This document shows positions 53,461 to 63,875 of a stretch of DNA of 64,000 bases, piece by piece. Made by a program: the position numbers and the translations under genes. The DNA comes from Lachnospiraceae bacterium (GTDB taxonomy: Bacteria > Bacillota > Clostridia > Lachnospirales > Lachnospiraceae), in NCBI GenBank assembly GCA_015057325.1, contig SVEQ01000004.1:62001-126000 (forward strand). Direction: 5' to 3'. The notes under the pieces are model-generated. The model saw only the letters and a list, made by a program, of their open reading frames with translations. It was not told the DNA's origin and made no database searches. The number at the start of each line of letters is the position of its first letter. Within the stretch, counting starts at the first letter, position 1.

Positions 53461-56097
53461 GTGAAGAAATACGGACTTAACGAATTAAGAAAAATGTACT
53501 TAGAGTTTTTTGAGAGCAAGGATCATCTTAAGATGAACAGTTTTTCACTTGTTCCACAGAATGATAACTCTCTTTTGCTTATCAATGCTGGTATGGCACC
53601 ACTTAAGCCTTACTTTACCGGACAGGAGATTCCGCCTAGAAGAAGAGTAACTACATGCCAGAAGTGTATCCGTACAGGTGATATTGAAAATGTTGGTAAG
53701 ACAGCAAGACATGGTACATTCTTTGAAATGCTTGGTAATTTCTCTTTTGGAGATTATTTCAAGAAGGAAGCTATTTCTTGGTCGTGGGAGTTCCTTACAG
53801 AGGTTCTTGAAATGGATCCTGACAGATTATATCCATCTGTATATCAGGATGACGACGAGGCATTTGACCTTTGGCATGAAATGATTGGTATCCCTAAGGA
53901 GAGAATCTTTAGATTTGGTAAAGAGGATAACTTCTGGGAGCATGGTTCAGGTCCTTGCGGTCCTTGTTCAGAGATATATTATGACAGAGGCGAGAAGTAT
54001 GGTTGTGGCAAGCCTGATTGTACTGTAGGTTGTGACTGCGACAGATATATGGAGATCTGGAACAATGTATTTACCCAGTTTGACAATGATGGTAAGGGTA
54101 ATTACACAGAACTTGAGAACAAAAATATTGATACAGGTATGGGACTTGAGCGTCTTGCGTCAGTTGTTCAGGACGTTGATTCCATTTTTGATGTTGATAC
54201 TATTGAAGCACTTCGTAACAAGGTATGTGAGTTTGCCAATGCAACATATCATACTGACGAGAAGAAAGACGTTTCTATTCGTTTGATTACAGATCATATT
54301 CGTTCGGCAACATTTATGATTTCAGACGGTATTATGCCTTCAAATGAGGGTAGAGGATATGTTCTTCGTCGTCTTATTCGTCGTGCGGCAAGACATGGAA
54401 GACTTCTTGGTATTGATGGAGCATTCCTTGCAAAGCTTTCTGAGACAGTTATTGAAGGTTCAAAAGACGGATATCCTGAGCTTGAAGAGAAGAAGGAATT
54501 CATATTCCGTAATCTTTCAATCGAAGAGGAAGCATTTAACAAAACAATCGATCAGGGACTTGCAATACTTGCAGATCTTGAGAAGGATATGGCTGATAAG
54601 AATGTTAAGGAGCTTGCAGGAGCAGAAGTATTCAAGCTTTATGATACTTATGGATTCCCTGTTGACCTTACAAAAGAAATCCTTGAAGAGAAGGGATATA
54701 CAATCGACGAGGAAGGCTTTAAGGTGTGCATGGAGGAACAGCGTACTAAGGCCAGAAAAGCAAGAAAGACAACCAACTATATGGGTGCAGACGCAACTGT
54801 ATATGACGATATTGACCCGACAATCACAACTGAGTTTGTGGGTTATGATAATGATTCATTTGAATCAAAGATTACAGTACTTACTACAGATTCAATTGTT
54901 GATGCTATTGTTGCAGGTGATGACGCTACATTGTTTGTAGAGAAGACACCTTTCTATGCAACAATGGGTGGACAGCAGGGTGATACAGGTGTAATTACAG
55001 CCGGTGATTCAGAGTTTGTTGTTAAGGATACAATCAAATTAAAGGGTGGCAAGTACGGACATGTTGGTACTGTTACAAAGGGAATGTTCAAGGTAGGAGA
55101 TGACGTATCGCTTTCAATTGATACTCTTGGACGTGCTGATACATGTAAGAATCATAGTGCAACACACCTTCTTCAGAAAGCATTAAAGACTGTACTTGGT
55201 AATCATGTTGAGCAGAAGGGTTCTCTTGTAACTCCTGACAGACTTCGTTTTGACTTCTCTCATTTTTCTGCAATGACTGATGAGGAGATTGCTAAGGTAG
55301 AAGCTATTGTAAATGAGAAGATAGCAGAAGGTCTTAATGTTAACATTAAGGAAATGCCGATAGAGGAAGCAAAGAAAACAGGTGCTATGGCACTCTTTGG
55401 TGAGAAATATGGCGATACAGTTCGCGTTGTTAATATGGACGATTATTCAATCGAGTTCTGTGGTGGTACTCATGTTAAGAACACAAGCTCAATTGCACTA
55501 TTTAAGATTGTTTCTGAATCAGGTATTGCTTCAGGTGTACGTCGTATAGAGGCACTTACAGGCAAGGGAGTACTTAATTATTACAAGGGACTTGAGGAGA
55601 AACTTGCTAAGGCTTCAGAGCTTCTTAAGACTAACCCTGATCAGCTTGTAGATAAGATTGGACATACACTTGCTCAGGTTAAAGAGCTTTCATCAGAAAA
55701 TGAATCATTAAAGGCTAAGCTTGCCAATGAATCACTTGGAGATGTAACTTCTGATATGATTTCTGTTGGTGATTTCAATGTAATCGCTACAGCGGTTGAC
55801 GGTGTCGATATGAATGGTCTTCGTGATTTGGGTGACCAGTTAAAAGAAAAAGTTTCGGAAGGTATCGTTGTTATAGCTTCTGCAAACGGAGACAAGGTTA
55901 ACTTAATCGTTATGGCAACAGATGCTGCGGTTAAGGCAGGCGCTCATGCCGGTAATCTTATCAAAGAAGTTGCACCACTTGTAGGTGGTGGCGGCGGTGG
56001 TCGTCCTAACATGGCACAGGCCGGCGGTAAGAATCCTGCAGGAATTAATGATGTGATTTCTAAGGCTTACGAAGTCGCTAAGAATCAGCTGGGTTAA
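53461..56097 (+). CDS. alaS: Alanine-tRNA ligase
   Basis: Class II synthetase charging tRNA-Ala and editing mischarged Ser/Gly. 878 residues, full length. The aminoacylation core has FFESKDHLKMNSFSLVP, GMAPLKPYFTG, and RHGTFFEMLGNFSFGDYFK. The editing domain carries HSATHLLQKAL and the zinc motif FCGGTH. The C-Ala domain ends with VGGGGGGRPNMAQAGG. The GTG start is preceded by GAGGA. The 118-bp gap upstream holds a terminator but no T-box. Confidence 0.98.
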   Translation: MKKYGLNELRKMYLEFFESKDHLKMNSFSLVPQNDNSLLLINAGMAPLKPYFTGQEIPPRRRVTTCQKCIRTGDIENVGKTARHGTFFEMLGNFSFGDYFKKEAISWSWEFLTEVLEMDPDRLYPSVYQDDDEAFDLWHEMIGIPKERIFRFGKEDNFWEHGSGPCGPCSEIYYDRGEKYGCGKPDCTVGCDCDRYMEIWNNVFTQFDNDGKGNYTELENKNIDTGMGLERLASVVQDVDSIFDVDTIEALRNKVCEFANATYHTDEKKDVSIRLITDHIRSATFMISDGIMPSNEGRGYVLRRLIRRAARHGRLLGIDGAFLAKLSETVIEGSKDGYPELEEKKEFIFRNLSIEEEAFNKTIDQGLAILADLEKDMADKNVKELAGAEVFKLYDTYGFPVDLTKEILEEKGYTIDEEGFKVCMEEQRTKARKARKTTNYMGADATVYDDIDPTITTEFVGYDNDSFESKITVLTTDSIVDAIVAGDDATLFVEKTPFYATMGGQQGDTGVITAGDSEFVVKDTIKLKGGKYGHVGTVTKGMFKVGDDVSLSIDTLGRADTCKNHSATHLLQKALKTVLGNHVEQKGSLVTPDRLRFDFSHFSAMTDEEIAKVEAIVNEKIAEGLNVNIKEMPIEEAKKTGAMALFGEKYGDTVRVVNMDDYSIEFCGGTHVKNTSSIALFKIVSESGIASGVRRIEALTGKGVLNYYKGLEEKLAKASELLKTNPDQLVDKIGHTLAQVKELSSENESLKAKLANESLGDVTSDMISVGDFNVIATAVDGVDMNGLRDLGDQLKEKVSEGIVVIASANGDKVNLIVMATDAAVKAGAHAGNLIKEVAPLVGGGGGGRPNMAQAGGKNPAGINDVISKAYEVAKNQLG

Positions 56098-56160
56098 ATG
56101 ATAGAGTAATTAACCGGTTTTAATATAACGTTTTTTGTCAGATTGGAAATGAGTTAATAT

Positions 56161-56925
56161 ATGTACACAGTTTTTCTTGTTGACGATGATACATTAATAT
56201 TAGATGAACTAATCGAGACAATTCCCTGGGTAGATAATGGCTTTGAAGTAATTGGAAAAGAAACTAATCCGGTCAATGCTGTTTCTAAAATCAGGGAACT
56301 TGTGCCTGATGTGGTTTTTGTTGACCTTAAAATGCCCGTTATGGACGGTAATGAATTGATTAAGGAAATAAGGAAATCCGGTACAGATTGCGAGTTTGTC
56401 ATGATTAGTGCTTATGACAGTTTTGACAATGTAAGATCATTTTTCAAACAGTCCGGCTTCGATTATATATTGAAGCCGGTCAATATTGATGATATTTCTA
56501 TTGTTCTGGAAAGATTAATGGCAAAGCTTTCTTTGAAACATCCATACAGTAATACAATATTAGATGACTTTAATAATTCAGATGAAAATATAATAAAAAC
56601 ATCTGATATGACGGATAATCCTAATTTCAACGTACTTCTTGACTATGTCAATTGGCATTATAATGAGAAGATTACGCTTGATATGCTTGCAGATAATTTT
56701 GGTTTTTCGCGCACATACATCTGCAATCTGTTTTCTAAACATTTAAATACATCCCTGTCAAAGTACATAACCGACATAAGAATGAAAAAAGCAAAAGAGA
56801 TGTTATCCAACAAAACACATTTGTTAAAGGAGATTGCAATTAATCTCGGATATAAAGAATACTATCATTTCTACAAAGTATTTAAAGCCTATTATGGTTA
56901 TTCGCCAAAAGAAAACCATGATTGA
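56161..56925 (+). CDS. Response regulator with AraC-type DNA-binding domain (YesN-like)
   Basis: A receiver domain with D55 in VVFVDLKMPVMDG and the conserved Lys in DYILKPV, then two AraC-family helix-turn-helix motifs at ~155-254 (ITLDMLADNFGFSRTYICNLFSKHL, LKEIAINLGYKEYYHFYKVFKAYYG). This class pairs with LytS/YesM-type kinases; one is encoded three genes downstream. The SD is weak. It heads a four-gene operon with two solute-binding lipoproteins and the kinase. Confidence 0.92.
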   Translation: MYTVFLVDDDTLILDELIETIPWVDNGFEVIGKETNPVNAVSKIRELVPDVVFVDLKMPVMDGNELIKEIRKSGTDCEFVMISAYDSFDNVRSFFKQSGFDYILKPVNIDDISIVLERLMAKLSLKHPYSNTILDDFNNSDENIIKTSDMTDNPNFNVLLDYVNWHYNEKITLDMLADNFGFSRTYICNLFSKHLNTSLSKYITDIRMKKAKEMLSNKTHLLKEIAINLGYKEYYHFYKVFKAYYGYSPKENHD

Positions 56926-56939
56926 CAGGGTGACTGCTT

Positions 56940-58364
56940 ATGAAAAGTCTTCAATATTTTATATTTCTATTAATCATATCTGTTGCAATTACAGGCTGCG
57001 CAAAGAATAAAGAGCGCAGTCATATTAATATTGCAATTCCTTATTCCGATAATGTTCAGGACTATGAAACAAATTATTATATTAAATGGTTAGAGGAAAA
57101 GACCGGTATTGATATTGATGTGACGATTATTCGAAGCACAAGAAGCAATGAATATTTAAATAATCTGCGCTCGTCTGATTTGGATGTTGATGCTGTTTTT
57201 TTCGGCGGTGATTTTCAGGCTGATGAAAAGGCTGTTTCTGATTTTGTCAGTAATCCTGATGCGTATGATGAGGCAGAACTTATATATACATGCAAGGGCC
57301 TTTATAAGAGTAGCGGATGTGGGCAGGTTATGTGGATTAACAAGGACTGGCTTACAAAGCTTAATCTTGATATCCCCAAAAACACCGATGAATTATATCG
57401 GGTGCTTTTGGCATTTAAAAAATCAGACCCTAACGGTAATGGAATAAATGATGAGCTGCCATTAGTCGGGAATGTTGATGAATATGAGTTTAATTCCTGT
57501 TTATATATACTTAATTCATTTATATATACTGACCCTTATAATTCATATTGTTACATGGATAATGACAAAGTATTTCCCGCATGCGTAGATAATTCTTTTC
57601 GAGAAGGACTTTCTTTCTGTAATAAACTATATAATGAAAAACTCATTGAATATGCGGATGTTGATAAGTCGCAGTTATGTGAGCTTGTAAACAGTCCTAA
57701 TAATCTTGTTGGTGCATTTACAACCGATTCCATTGCGGATGTTATTTATCAGGAAAATCCTGAAATAATGGCGAAATACATTCATCTGCCACCGCTAACA
57801 GGACCTGACGGAAAAAGCTTTGCGCTGTACAGAGAATACGAACCTGCAATAGGGGCTGTTATTAATTACAAAACAGATAAATATGATGATGTTAAGCTTG
57901 TGCTTGATACTATGATGAGTGAAGAGGCGTCATTGATTGCAAGGTACGGAGAGGAAGGTGTTGATTGGGAATATGCAAAAGAATGGGATGTTGGTATATA
58001 CGGTGAAAAGGCAACAATTGTTACAAAGAATTACATATGGAATACAAGGCAGAATAAACATCTTTGCGGAATCGGACCTATGAATGTTCCTGACAAATAT
58101 TTAATCGGAGTAACATGGAATGGCGTCAATTCAGATACGGAATATATTGATGCCCGGGCAAAAATGCGATATGAGAGCTGTTTTCCAAAGGAAACATCTG
58201 ATAATGGTATTATTACGGAAATCAATAATTATGTTGATGAAATGACTGATAAATTCGTGAAAGGAGATGCGGATATAAATGATGATAAGAATTGGCAGGA
58301 TTTTTGCAATGGTTATAACGATATTGCTGATAAGTATATATATAAGCGGATGCAGAATAAATGA
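56940..58364 (+). CDS. Solute-binding lipoprotein, ABC family 1 (sugar/peptide-type)
   Basis: 474 residues with a lipoprotein signal peptide (lipobox ITGC, cysteine at residue ~19). The periplasmic-binding fold follows (HINIAIPYSDNVQDY, WLEEKTGIDIDVTII, DPNGNGINDELPLVG), matching large carbohydrate/oligopeptide-type binding proteins such as the LipO group. No permease or ATPase gene is nearby, so it probably senses and does not transport, presenting a ligand to the kinase encoded downstream. Its last 86 bp overlap the next gene in another frame. Confidence 0.85.
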   Translation: MKSLQYFIFLLIISVAITGCAKNKERSHINIAIPYSDNVQDYETNYYIKWLEEKTGIDIDVTIIRSTRSNEYLNNLRSSDLDVDAVFFGGDFQADEKAVSDFVSNPDAYDEAELIYTCKGLYKSSGCGQVMWINKDWLTKLNLDIPKNTDELYRVLLAFKKSDPNGNGINDELPLVGNVDEYEFNSCLYILNSFIYTDPYNSYCYMDNDKVFPACVDNSFREGLSFCNKLYNEKLIEYADVDKSQLCELVNSPNNLVGAFTTDSIADVIYQENPEIMAKYIHLPPLTGPDGKSFALYREYEPAIGAVINYKTDKYDDVKLVLDTMMSEEASLIARYGEEGVDWEYAKEWDVGIYGEKATIVTKNYIWNTRQNKHLCGIGPMNVPDKYLIGVTWNGVNSDTEYIDARAKMRYESCFPKETSDNGIITEINNYVDEMTDKFVKGDADINDDKNWQDFCNGYNDIADKYIYKRMQNK

Positions 58365-59445
58365 TAATGCAAATGCAGATAAATGGCTTGAGTCTGCCGA
58401 CCTTTCAGGGGATGATGATGAAAATGAGTTATATGAAAATGCTCTTAAGGAGGATATCCTTATTGTTTATACTGTTTCCACGAGAGCTACTCAGGTCAAG
58501 GAATCATTCGAAAAAGAATATCCGGGTCTTCATGTGGAAATAAGGGATTTGAGAAGTCCTGAACTGATTAAGGCGGTTGCAGAAAGTGTTGATACAGAAA
58601 AGTATGATGCAGATGTTGTTATATGTAATGACAATAGTGGTACATTTAAGTCGGAATTACTTGATAAAGGCAAGGTGTATCCTTATATTCCGCATGACAT
58701 TAAGGAAAATATGAAAGACGGACATGTCACAGACATGATTACATTTCTTGATGAAGCAGAGCTTATGTTTTATAACGGCACAAAATATGAAAAGAGCCCG
58801 ATAAGTAATGTATGGGAGCTTACAGAGGAAAAATACAAGGGCAAAATTATAATGCCAAGTCCGCTGCGTTCATTTTCAACATATGCACTTTGTGCTGCAA
58901 TTCTTGATTCTTCCGATGTTTTAGAGGAAGCATACAAAGAATATGCAGGGAGCGAGCTTGAAATTCCGGATGATAATAATGCTTCAGAGTATTTCATGAG
59001 CTTACTTTTTGACAATGCTGTTTTTTCAAACAGTAGTGATGAGGTTGTTGAAGCGTTAGGCACGGACGAGACAGAATATGATTTTGGAATTATGGTTTCA
59101 AGCAAACTACGTTTTAATGAGATTGGTTATAATTTGAAACCGCAGTATGATTTGGAACCGTTTTCCGGGGCAAAAATATCATATGCTGTTATGATTGCAA
59201 AAGGCTCGAAAAACGTTAATACTGCCAAATTATTTATTAGATACATGTTGGGCGGAAGTGACGGGCAGGGTGAAGGCTATAAACCGTTTCAGACTATCGG
59301 AACATGGTCGGCAAGAAATGATTTGAATGACGGCAATCCTGTTGCGCTTGAGGATATAAGGCTTTTAACACCCAACCAGGATTATATTATTGAGAACAGA
59401 GATTATATTGACGGATTTTTATCGAATTTATTGGAAAAGCACTGA
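58279..59445 (+). CDS. Second solute-binding lipoprotein (iron/polyamine-type ABC binding protein)
   Basis: 388 residues. It opens MMIRIGRIFAMVITILLISI and reaches the lipobox YISGC, a complete lipoprotein signal. The body (ILIVYTVSTRATQVKESFEKEYPG, DADVVICNDNSG, IIMPSPLRSFSTYA) matches the AfuA/FbpA/PotD type of binding protein. The start lies 86 bp inside the preceding gene, with AAGGAG at 58261-58266. Because the whole signal peptide is encoded in the overlap, the overlap must be genuine. Likely a second sensory input of the same system. Confidence 0.83.
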   Translation: MMIRIGRIFAMVITILLISIYISGCRINDNANADKWLESADLSGDDDENELYENALKEDILIVYTVSTRATQVKESFEKEYPGLHVEIRDLRSPELIKAVAESVDTEKYDADVVICNDNSGTFKSELLDKGKVYPYIPHDIKENMKDGHVTDMITFLDEAELMFYNGTKYEKSPISNVWELTEEKYKGKIIMPSPLRSFSTYALCAAILDSSDVLEEAYKEYAGSELEIPDDNNASEYFMSLLFDNAVFSNSSDEVVEALGTDETEYDFGIMVSSKLRFNEIGYNLKPQYDLEPFSGAKISYAVMIAKGSKNVNTAKLFIRYMLGGSDGQGEGYKPFQTIGTWSARNDLNDGNPVALEDIRLLTPNQDYIIENRDYIDGFLSNLLEKH

Positions 59446-59469
59446 TTATTAATATGGACGGTCATTTGT

Positions 59470-60990
59470 ATGAATAATAAAAGGATAAATATAAGCAGAA
59501 AATCAATACTATATTTGATTGCACTTGGAATTGGTCTGGTGCTTCTTTGGTGTGTTTTCTATTTCCTTACAATTAATGTTATTCGTCTTAATATGACTGA
59601 GCAGACTAAGACAACATCTGACGCAATTATATCTCGTATTGAGGATGAAATTCTGATAATAGATGATACTGCTTATTCACTTGCCCATTACGAAGGAATA
59701 AGGAACATGGTACAGCAGAAGAATACTATGGACTTTTATAACGCCGGTGCAGATACAACAGAGAAAAGCCGGATTATAATCGGTAACCAGACCCCGATTG
59801 ATAATGCCGTAGTTTTTCGTCGTGATGGATTATATTACAGACTCAAGGGTAAAATGTCCAATACAGCTTTGGACAAGGTCTATAATATGATTGTTGATGG
59901 AGAAACTAAGACGATTTCAGTATCGTCAAACGGTATGACATATCTTGGAAGTGTTGAGCCTGTAGAAGATGGGGGAGAAAACAAAGGATATGTTGTTCTG
60001 TTCATGGAAAGAACGGAGCTTGAAAAGATATTTAATGATTATAATGATATGGAATATGTCGGCATGATTCTTATCGGAAAAGATGAGATTTTATGCTCTA
60101 ACAGAGATATAAGTTATGGCGAATTAAATGATATCAAAAATGAAAGTGTATTTTACAAAGAAAAGATTATTGGATTTACCGGATTTTCTCTTATAGTATA
60201 TAGTGATAAAGAGCTTTCGCAGAAGATATCAAGATACTTTGTAATAGCAATACCTGCAACAATAATCGTTTTTTTGTTGATTGTATCGGTATTTATCAGA
60301 CACCTTAACAAGGTTATTCTTCAGGTAAGGGTAAAAGATATAGAACTTGAAAATGAAAAAACATTAAGTCTGCTTCTAAAAAAACAGATTAACGCTCATT
60401 TTACCGTTAATACATTAAATGCAGTCAGAGCACTTATTAATAAAGGCAATAAGAATGAAGCGGCTGCAACTTGTGAAGAATTATCACGTCTTCTTCGTTA
60501 TGCTAACGCAGGTGAAGAGGACATTTCGCTTATGGAAGAGTTCTACGTATTAGAACAATATGCTGCAATTATGCAGACGAGATATCCGGACAAATTCACA
60601 TTTAATGCCGATATGGAAGATGAATACGAGGATATAATGATTCCGAGGATGCTCTTGCAGCCGATTGTTGAAAATGCGATAGTACATGGACTTTCTGACA
60701 GAACAGGACAGATTGATGTGTTTGCCCAAATTGATGATGACATCAGGATATATGTAAAAGATAACGGATGTGGACTAAGTGCGGGAAAACTTAATAGTCT
60801 TAAGGAAAGAATCGAAAAATGCGATAATACCCAAAACACAGGACTTTCTCATATGGCACTTATTAACATTCAGAAAAGAATCCGTATGGTGTGCGGAGAA
60901 GGTTACGGAATTGATATTATTTCAAGGGAAAATGAAGGCACAACGGTTGTAATAAGTCTTAAGAATGAGAATAGAAATATAACAGCATAA
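59470..60990 (+). CDS. Sensor histidine kinase, LytS/YesM family (His_kinase PF06580)
   Basis: 506 residues: an N-terminal transmembrane helix (~residues 13-35), ~210 extracytoplasmic residues, a second helix (YFVIAIPATIIVFLLIVSVF), then the cytoplasmic kinase. The phospho-acceptor is H310 in QINAHFTVNTLN (usual form NPHFLYNTLN), and the HATPase has MLLQPIVENAIVHGL and VKDNGCGLS. Such kinases partner AraC-type regulators like the one at 56161. The extracytoplasmic loop is the natural docking site for the two lipoproteins. SD weak. A terminator follows ~60 bp downstream. Confidence 0.9.
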   Translation: MNNKRINISRKSILYLIALGIGLVLLWCVFYFLTINVIRLNMTEQTKTTSDAIISRIEDEILIIDDTAYSLAHYEGIRNMVQQKNTMDFYNAGADTTEKSRIIIGNQTPIDNAVVFRRDGLYYRLKGKMSNTALDKVYNMIVDGETKTISVSSNGMTYLGSVEPVEDGGENKGYVVLFMERTELEKIFNDYNDMEYVGMILIGKDEILCSNRDISYGELNDIKNESVFYKEKIIGFTGFSLIVYSDKELSQKISRYFVIAIPATIIVFLLIVSVFIRHLNKVILQVRVKDIELENEKTLSLLLKKQINAHFTVNTLNAVRALINKGNKNEAAATCEELSRLLRYANAGEEDISLMEEFYVLEQYAAIMQTRYPDKFTFNADMEDEYEDIMIPRMLLQPIVENAIVHGLSDRTGQIDVFAQIDDDIRIYVKDNGCGLSAGKLNSLKERIEKCDNTQNTGLSHMALINIQKRIRMVCGEGYGIDIISRENEGTTVVISLKNENRNITA

Positions 60991-61050
60991 TATTGTATAT
61001 GTATTCCGTAATATAATATATGTATATTATTATATAAATTTTATATAATT

Positions 61051-61080
61051 AAGCCGAATTTTGTGATTCGGCTTTTTTAT
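61051..61080 (+). terminator. Rho-independent terminator after the kinase gene
   Basis: AAGCCGAAT (61051-61059) pairs with ATTCGGCTT (61066-61074), 6-nt loop, T run. TATAAT at 61044-61049 lies immediately upstream, so a promoter for the next gene may abut it. The SD of that gene (GGGAG, 61086-61090) follows at once. Confidence 0.85.
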
Positions 61081-61099
61081 TTTTTGGGAGATGATAAAT

Positions 61100-63814
61100 A
61101 TGATGAGACGTATAGAGATAATAATAGCAATAACATTAATTATGGTTTTTATGTGTAGCAATAAGGCGTTTGCGGTACCGGACCAATCAACCGATCCGGC
61201 ACCGGCGTTACATGGTTATTGTGGCGATACGAAGGACATAGACTCGGAGGGCCATAATGCCACATATGTCTGCTCTGATGAAGATGGTGATGGTGCATAT
61301 GATACATTGCGAATAACAGGTACAGGTAGAATGGGAGAATTACAGAAGGAATTGGAGGATCCCACTGCAACAAATAAATATTACTATTATGTGCATCCCA
61401 GGAATATTGAAATAGTCTATATCAATGGAGTTTGTAATGTCGCAGGAATGAATGGCAGTCATGCGGAAACCTTTGTCTTGGGTGATTCTGTTACATCAAT
61501 AGATGATAGCGCGATGTATTCTGCAAAAGTTAAAACTATTATTGCATCTAATCTTAAAAAAATCGGAAAAAAAGCGTTGGCATTATCAAGCCTTGAACAA
61601 TATGATATTCCGGACACTGTTACAGAAGTTGACAGCGAAGCGTTTTATGCATGTAACCAATTAAAAAAGGTCACTATCGGTAATAATGTCAAGAGCATCG
61701 GTGCGAGTGCATTTAGCACATGTACCAAGCTTGAATATATAAAAATTCCTAGTAATGTAAAAACGATTGGACACTTGGCGTTTTATAGATGTTCATCACT
61801 TCAAAAAATTGATTTTGAATATGGGTTGGAAGAGACATATGGTGATATTCTTAATAATTGTGAATCGATTACCGAGGTTATTCTTCCCGACTCATTAAAG
61901 CAATTATATAATGGTTTTTCGTCTATGGAAAATGTTACATATATATATGTTCCGGGAAGCGTCAAAGAACCACAATATTTTATTGCATCAAGTTGTCCCA
62001 GTCTTAAAAGAATCACTTTGGGTAATGGTGTCGCCAAACTTAACGGAATAGCTTCTCATTGCGATATTTTAAATGAAATCAATCTTCCGGGTTCTATTAA
62101 TGAATTTACAATGAATAAGCAGATATATGACTGCCCTCACATTAAAACTGTTGGTCCTGTAAAAGGTTATAATATTAATTACGGCTGGACTAAGTCTATA
62201 CCTCAATACGCATTTCGTGATATAGAGACAATAGAATCCGTTGTTTTTGCAGATACACTTACAGAAATAGGAGTTTCTACTTTTTCAAATTGTTCTAATT
62301 TAAAACATATTAATTTTCCTGATTCTATTCAGACGGTTGGGGGAAGTGCGTTTACAGATTGCTGTTTGTTAGAAGGGATTGAAGTTGGAAAAAACAGTCA
62401 TTTGAAAACAATATCGAATGGTGCGTTTAATAATTGCGAGGCACTTACAAGTTTTCATTTTCCTGAAGGTATGGAGAGCCTTGCTGATTATGCATTTTAT
62501 GGATGTTGTGAGCTTAATGATATATACATTCCCGACTCGCTTACCAGATGTGAACAATACACCTTTAAAGGATGTGTTGAATTAAAAACATTAGGTCCTG
62601 CCGGAGACGGGAATTCATATAATGTAACATTAGGTTCAAAGACTCGTTTGCCAAATCTTCTTATGGCGCACAACGAGTTTTTGGAAAGTGCAGTCTTGCC
62701 GGAAACACTTACGGAAATATCTAGCTCTGTATTCTGGGGATGCACAGAATTAAGAACTGTTAATATCCCGAAAAATGTTAAAATTATTAGAAGTTCTGCA
62801 TTTGCCGGTTGTGAAAAACTTGAAGCTATAACGATACCGGAAGGTGTTTTAGAGATTGGCGGTAGTGCTTTTTATGGATGTAATAGTCTTAAAAGCATTA
62901 CATTTCCGTTGTCCTTAAGAAGTAAGGGTTCATGGGTTGTCCCTGATAAAAAAGGTTTTGATATATATGGATATGATAATTCGCCTAGTGATTATCATTA
63001 CTATGACACATACTACAACTATCATTCACTGGGCAAGACCTGTCGTATTATTTTTTCTGACAGTCATACCGGCACCAAATATTATGATTTGTATGTGCTT
63101 GAAAATGGTACAATTGATAGTTTTCCCGAATTGCAATCGCCGGGACCTGAATATGTATTTCAATGCTGGACAATGTGGGGAACAACTGTAGTTGAAACCG
63201 GTTATAACGTAGGAAATCAGACCCAGATTTCTTTATACGCGAAGTGGTATGTTAACGGCGTGCCGGAATATGACCCAAGTGCAAAAGATAAACAAAACAA
63301 CAATCAAAATAATAATTCTAATAACAATGCCAATAAGAATAATAATTCATCTGCTAACAATAGCAATAACAGTAATATTGGAGTTAATTATACAGCAAGT
63401 GTTGGAAATAATAATTACAAGGTCATAAGTGTATCCGGAACTAACAAATGTAACGTTTCTTATACAGGATGCAAGACAAAAGTTAAAAATGCATCTGTCG
63501 GTGATACAGTTAGTATTAATGGTAATGCCTGTACGATTACCGAGATTGGTTCGTATGCATTTTACGGTTGTACAAAGCTTAAGAAGATAACTATAGGCAA
63601 AAATGTCAAATCAATAAGATACAATGCATTTTACGGTTGCAAAAAGAATGTGAAAATAATTATCAAAACAAAGAAGCTTAGTAAAAAAACCGTTGATTCG
63701 GGAGCGTTTAACGGTCTGTCAAAAAAATCGGTAATTATTGTTCCAAAATCAAAGTATAAAACATATAAGAAGATGTTTAAATCAAAAGGCTTTAAGGGTA
63801 AAGTTAAGAAATGA
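61100..63814 (+). CDS. Secreted BspA-like leucine-rich-repeat surface protein
   Basis: 904 residues. A signal peptide (RIEIIIAITLIMVFMCSNKAFA) is followed by an N-terminal region with DEDGDGAYDTLRITGTG, then about 15 LRR_5 repeats of the type IGxxAFxxCxxLxxIxIPxxV through ~residue 610, an InlB-like segment, an Asn-rich linker (bases 63290-63380), two more LRR_5 repeats and a basic C-terminus closely resembling that of the protein at 39182. GGGAG abuts an ATG at 61091, so ATG 61100 is preferred. BspA-type proteins bind host or matrix proteins in other bacteria; that role is inferred here. Confidence 0.85.
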   Translation: MMRRIEIIIAITLIMVFMCSNKAFAVPDQSTDPAPALHGYCGDTKDIDSEGHNATYVCSDEDGDGAYDTLRITGTGRMGELQKELEDPTATNKYYYYVHPRNIEIVYINGVCNVAGMNGSHAETFVLGDSVTSIDDSAMYSAKVKTIIASNLKKIGKKALALSSLEQYDIPDTVTEVDSEAFYACNQLKKVTIGNNVKSIGASAFSTCTKLEYIKIPSNVKTIGHLAFYRCSSLQKIDFEYGLEETYGDILNNCESITEVILPDSLKQLYNGFSSMENVTYIYVPGSVKEPQYFIASSCPSLKRITLGNGVAKLNGIASHCDILNEINLPGSINEFTMNKQIYDCPHIKTVGPVKGYNINYGWTKSIPQYAFRDIETIESVVFADTLTEIGVSTFSNCSNLKHINFPDSIQTVGGSAFTDCCLLEGIEVGKNSHLKTISNGAFNNCEALTSFHFPEGMESLADYAFYGCCELNDIYIPDSLTRCEQYTFKGCVELKTLGPAGDGNSYNVTLGSKTRLPNLLMAHNEFLESAVLPETLTEISSSVFWGCTELRTVNIPKNVKIIRSSAFAGCEKLEAITIPEGVLEIGGSAFYGCNSLKSITFPLSLRSKGSWVVPDKKGFDIYGYDNSPSDYHYYDTYYNYHSLGKTCRIIFSDSHTGTKYYDLYVLENGTIDSFPELQSPGPEYVFQCWTMWGTTVVETGYNVGNQTQISLYAKWYVNGVPEYDPSAKDKQNNNQNNNSNNNANKNNNSSANNSNNSNIGVNYTASVGNNNYKVISVSGTNKCNVSYTGCKTKVKNASVGDTVSINGNACTITEIGSYAFYGCTKLKKITIGKNVKSIRYNAFYGCKKNVKIIIKTKKLSKKTVDSGAFNGLSKKSVIIVPKSKYKTYKKMFKSKGFKGKVKK

Positions 63815-63875
63815 TTATTAAGTTTGTATTGTGAAACCAGTATTTTATTAATCGTTACCAGAAAGGAGACCGGTT

